Shown here piece by piece: positions 58,754 through 64,000 of a stretch of DNA of 64,000 bases. Under the pieces are notes generated by a model. It was not told the origin of the DNA, did not search any database, and saw only the letters and a program-made list of their open reading frames with translations. Both the position numbers and the translations under genes were made by a program. The DNA comes from Rickettsiella endosymbiont of Dermanyssus gallinae (lineage in GTDB: Bacteria; Pseudomonadota; Gammaproteobacteria; Diplorickettsiales; Diplorickettsiaceae), in assembly GCF_019285595.1 (NCBI RefSeq), contig NZ_CP079094.1, positions 1,116,001 through 1,180,000 of the forward strand, written 5' to 3'. The first letter of the stretch is position 1; each line of letters opens with the position of its first letter.

Positions 58754-59854
58754 TTATAATAATTTGCTTTGTTTCAACTCAGATAAACGCTGATGCCGTG
58801 CCAGTGCTAATTCGATAAGGTGCGTTAAAAGTTGCTGATAAGAAAGGCCGGACGCTTCCCATAATTTGGGATACATACTAATTTTAGTAAACCCAGGAAT
58901 GGTATTAATTTCGTTTAAATAAATTTTTTGCGTTGCTTCTTCCATAAAAAAATCGACTCTAGCCATGCCTTGACACGCTAAGCTAGTAAAAACCTTTGCT
59001 GCTAATTTTTTTATTTTCTCAGATTGCCCTTCCTGAAGTACCGCAGGAATAATCAACTCTGCACCCTTGTCATCGAGGTATTTGGCCTCATAGGAATAAA
59101 ATTCATGCTGAGGATTAATTTCACCTAAAACACTGACTAACGGTTCTTCACCAAACGATAAGTTTTCTAAAACAGCTGCCTCAATTTCACGCACCACTAA
59201 CGCTTGCTCAACTAAAATTTTTGTATCAAATTCCGCCGCTAGATTAATCGCCGCAAACAAATCAGCGGCCTTTTTCACTTTAGTAATACCGAAACTTGAA
59301 CCCGCATTCACGGGTTTAACAAACAAGGGATAATCTAGCTCTTTTTCAATTTTTTTTTGTAGAGAAGTTTGATTTATTTCCCATTCGCCTACATTAAACG
59401 TAACAAAGGGAACAACAGGAATTTTATCCGCTTGCGCTAAACGTTTAGCAATCACTTTGTCCATACCGATGGCTGATCCCAATACGTTCGCGCCTACATA
59501 GGGAAGACCCAAAATTTCCAATAAGCCTTGCATCGTGCCATCTTCACCAAAAGAACCGTGCAAAACAGGAAACACCACATCACAAAAAAATTCTTTTTGA
59601 TTCATGATTGTCTCTGGCACAAAAAGCGCTTTTGACACACTGGTTTTTACAGGCGCTGATTCATCTAAAGGGAATTGTTTCAGATCATTCAGTAACCAAT
59701 GCCCCTGCTTATCAATTGCAACAGGAATGACTTCAAACTTATTTTTATCTAAATTTTTTATAACAGCCGCAGCAGATTGTAAAGAAACTTCATGTTCAGC
59801 CGAACGGCCACCATAAAGCACAGCGACTTTGATTTTTTTAACGGATGAAGCCAT
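58754..59854 (-). CDS. ddl: D-alanine-D-alanine ligase
   Basis: 366 residues, ATP-grasp enzyme for peptidoglycan precursor synthesis. VLYGGRSAEHEVSLQSA at the N-terminus, LHGSFGEDGTMQGLLEILGLPYVG, VKPVNAGSSFGITKV, and YLNEINTIPGFTKISMYPKLW with metal ligands at the C-terminus. Stands alone rather than in the mur cluster. Indicates that a peptidoglycan pathway is retained. Confidence 0.96.
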   Translation of the reverse strand: MASSVKKIKVAVLYGGRSAEHEVSLQSAAAVIKNLDKNKFEVIPVAIDKQGHWLLNDLKQFPLDESAPVKTSVSKALFVPETIMNQKEFFCDVVFPVLHGSFGEDGTMQGLLEILGLPYVGANVLGSAIGMDKVIAKRLAQADKIPVVPFVTFNVGEWEINQTSLQKKIEKELDYPLFVKPVNAGSSFGITKVKKAADLFAAINLAAEFDTKILVEQALVVREIEAAVLENLSFGEEPLVSVLGEINPQHEFYSYEAKYLDDKGAELIIPAVLQEGQSEKIKKLAAKVFTSLACQGMARVDFFMEEATQKIYLNEINTIPGFTKISMYPKLWEASGLSYQQLLTHLIELALARHQRLSELKQSKLL

Positions 59855-59950
59855 AAAATTACAAGTTTAATCATGGATAGTGTTTCGGGGAATCATCTTA
59901 TTATATACTGCCCCTACTCACTTAGGTATAGATATAAGGAAAAAATACGC

Positions 59951-60187
59951 ATGCCAAATAAAAATCACCAAGAACAGATACCGCTTATACGACAACCGGA
60001 ACAAATAGCTGCCTATCATTCAATTAACTCAACGCATTCACCTGCTAATTCAACTGTCCCTCGTAACAATTATGCAAGCGATAAACCGTGCGATGCCGCC
60101 AGTCATTTTTTTATACAGCAATTTAAAAAAGACTTTCCGTTAAATGACTTTAGTGGTTCAAATAGCTTGAATATATTTAAATTTTAA
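59951..60187 (+). CDS. 78-aa hypothetical protein
   Basis: From ATG 59951 (MPNKNHQEQIPLIRQPEQIA), preceded by AAGGA about 11 bases upstream. Polar N-terminus and FFIQQFKKDFPLNDFSGSN near the C-terminus; no recognised domain. A terminator follows within 45 bases, supporting a real unit. Confidence 0.45.
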   Translation: MPNKNHQEQIPLIRQPEQIAAYHSINSTHSPANSTVPRNNYASDKPCDAASHFFIQQFKKDFPLNDFSGSNSLNIFKF

Positions 60188-60228
60188 CCCAGCATTCAGT
60201 TAATATTTAAAAGTGAAAAATTAAATAA

Positions 60229-60254
60229 AAAAACCCGCAATTAAGTGGGTTTTT
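60229..60254. terminator. Terminator, second copy of the rrn terminator
   Basis: AAAAAACCCGC-AATTAA-GTGGGTTTTT. Very similar to the terminator at 60829-60857, and followed by a degenerate 5S end. Confidence 0.8.
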
Positions 60255-60265
60255 CAGTGTAATAA

Positions 60266-60310
60266 GTCTGACAATGCCCTACATGATAGGGAAAACCCCA
60301 AAGTATCATT
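60266..60310 (-). other. Degenerate 5S rRNA 3'-end remnant
   Basis: Plus strand reads GTCTGACAATGCCCTACATG... through ACCCCAAAGTATCATT, matching the intact 5S complement (CTGGCAATGCCCTACTTTCC..., ACCCCAAAGTATCATT) with substitutions and a small deletion. Homology stops about 45 bases in. Confidence 0.75.
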
Positions 60311-60423
60311 CAACAATCTACCATTTATAGATTTTCCATATTTAGTGGTCATAAATTAACTTTTGTTTAAAAAATTAGCTTAAAATAACCCTGCTATCAA
60401 TTATTTTAATGGAGTAAATTAAT

Positions 60424-60768
60424 ATGAAAACAAAATCAAAAATACTTACTTGTTTAGGAGCAATGGCATTGGCTACTGTAGCAATCCTGCCGAGCAGCGC
60501 GATGGCGGCACAAGGCTATAACGAGACTTACAATTATACCAAACACTGGGGTTCATTTAAGGATATGAACAATCAGTATGCGAAAGCGGCGGGGGAATGA
60601 TGCAAAAAGATGATGGAAAATCATGGGGCAACTTGCTGTTCCAAAGATGGGAATGACCTGGGGCGCCCAGGGTTTCTTAGCACTTATAGTGATGGATTTA
60701 CTAACGACGCCGGGACTAAATGTGACCTCTGGGGTATAGTCACTCCAGACGGGGTAGTGATCGGCTAA
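60424..60768 (+). pseudogene. Small exported Cys-containing protein with an in-frame TGA at codon 59
   Basis: MKTKSKILTCLGAMALATVA...SSAMAA is a clear signal peptide, followed by QGYNETYNYTKHWGSFKDMN to codon 58. Codon 59 is TGA; the same frame stays open for 55 more codons (CKKMMENHGATCCSKDGNDL... to GIVTPDGVVIG) and ends TAA. Cysteines occur only after the TGA. GGAG precedes the start by about 8 bases. Either a nonsense mutation or, far less likely, recoding; a 58-residue product is possible as it stands. Unrecognised family. Confidence 0.55.
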
Positions 60769-60828
60769 CAGAAAGCTGATTTCGAAAATGAATTAAAAGA
60801 AGAAAGAGTCATAGAAAAAATTTGAATT

Positions 60829-60857
60829 AAAAAAAACCCGCGGTTAAGCGGGTTTTT
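60829..60857. terminator. Terminator of the rrn operon
   Basis: AAAAACCCGC-GGTTAA-GCGGGTTTTT. On the minus strand it directly follows 5S; on the plus strand it follows the small exported gene, so it can work both ways. Confidence 0.9.
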
Positions 60858-60868
60858 AGTGTTAAATA

Positions 60869-60986
60869 GCCTGGCAATGCCCTACTTTCCCATGGGGGAA
60901 ACCCCAAAGTATCATTGGCGCAGAGTAGTTTCACTTCTGAGTTCGGAATGGGATCAGGTGGGACCTACTCGCTAAGGTCGCCAGGC
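60869..60986 (-). rRNA. rrf: 5S ribosomal RNA
   Basis: 118 nt, minus strand: starts GCCTGGCGACCTTAGCGAGT and ends GGGCATTGCCAGGC, with the two ends pairing and the conserved CCGAACTCAGAAGTGAAAC loop. Confidence 0.95.
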
Positions 60987-61171
60987 AATCGTTGTCTAGC
61001 TATTTACATAGCTAGCGAAACCTTTTTGTTTGAGCGTTTTAAATCTCAAACCAAAACAAATAATCTGTAAGAAGCGTTTGCACCGTTCTTTCTATTGTAT
61101 CTCTTGTTTGTGGTATGTCTTCATTCAACAACCAATTGATTTACTTCTTAAAAGTAACCAGTTGGATTCTC
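60987..61171 (-). other. 23S-5S spacer
   Basis: About 185 bases, A+T-rich. Contains CTAGCTATTTACATAGCTAG and TTACTTCTTAAAAGTAA inverted repeats, probably processing stems. No tRNA gene seen. Confidence 0.7.

Positions 61172-64000
<2,829 letters not shown>

Noticed and set aside
60601-60640. Bacterial SECIS element after the in-frame TGA
   Set aside because: The stem is only 5 bp of mostly A-T pairs, with no conserved loop G/U features; kept only as a remote option.

Overview
The window looks like part of the chromosome of a Legionellales (Coxiellaceae-type) gammaproteobacterium, most like the arthropod-associated Rickettsiella/Diplorickettsia group. I base this on gammaproteobacterial housekeeping proteins (RNase E, RuvABC, YebC, AspS, ProS, RadC, LysS, PrfB, a full NuoA-N set, OxyR/AhpC), an A+T-rich background, several ankyrin and F-box proteins of the kind used as host-directed effectors, and extensive gene decay. 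No marker allows a firm genus call; a 16S or whole-protein comparison would be needed.

Layout: 1-1347 is the 3' part of rne. 1472-3607 is a decayed zone with two copies of a 247-bp mobile element and a third inside a broken HNH gene, a 46-aa gene and a truncated TPS-domain gene. 3827-17317 is the aspS-yebC-ruvC-ruvA-ruvB cluster on the minus strand, but an island of two ankyrin genes and a 1495-aa toxin-like gene separates ruvA from ruvB. 17690-19261 is another ankyrin gene. 19451-24592 (plus strand) holds proS, an EVE-domain gene, radC, rpmB-rpmG and a purine permease. 24611-32711 is a second accessory island: a 1109-aa helical protein, its wrecked tandem paralogue, and an ankyrin/F-box protein. 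32688-37397 holds lysS, prfB (with its programmed frameshift), a fatty-acid desaturase and a BON lipoprotein. 37426-52025 is a complete 14-gene nuo operon. 52122-59854 mixes a cyclotransferase-like gene, a broken unknown gene, a heavily damaged ahpD, ahpC, oxyR, an element-interrupted membrane-protein gene and ddl. The end of the window (60869-64000) is the 5S gene and most of a 23S gene on the minus strand.

The most unusual feature is the 247-bp element: ten copies, all exactly the same length and nearly identical, in both orientations, richer in G+C than the surroundings, full of inverted repeats, with no consistent target-site duplication. Where the host gene can be reconstructed, deleting exactly 247 bp restores the reading frame. 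It encodes no transposase, so it must be mobilised from elsewhere, as a MITE or a structured-RNA element. A second family (about 126 bp, TATACTC...GAGTATA ends) lies in operon gaps, including two junctions of the nuo operon, and a third (CGTCATTGCGAG type) lies in intergenic gaps. A small secreted-protein gene with an in-frame TGA sits between the intact 5S gene and a second, degenerate copy of the 5S 3' end plus terminator, and the 23S gene has an extra hairpin at the position of helix 68.
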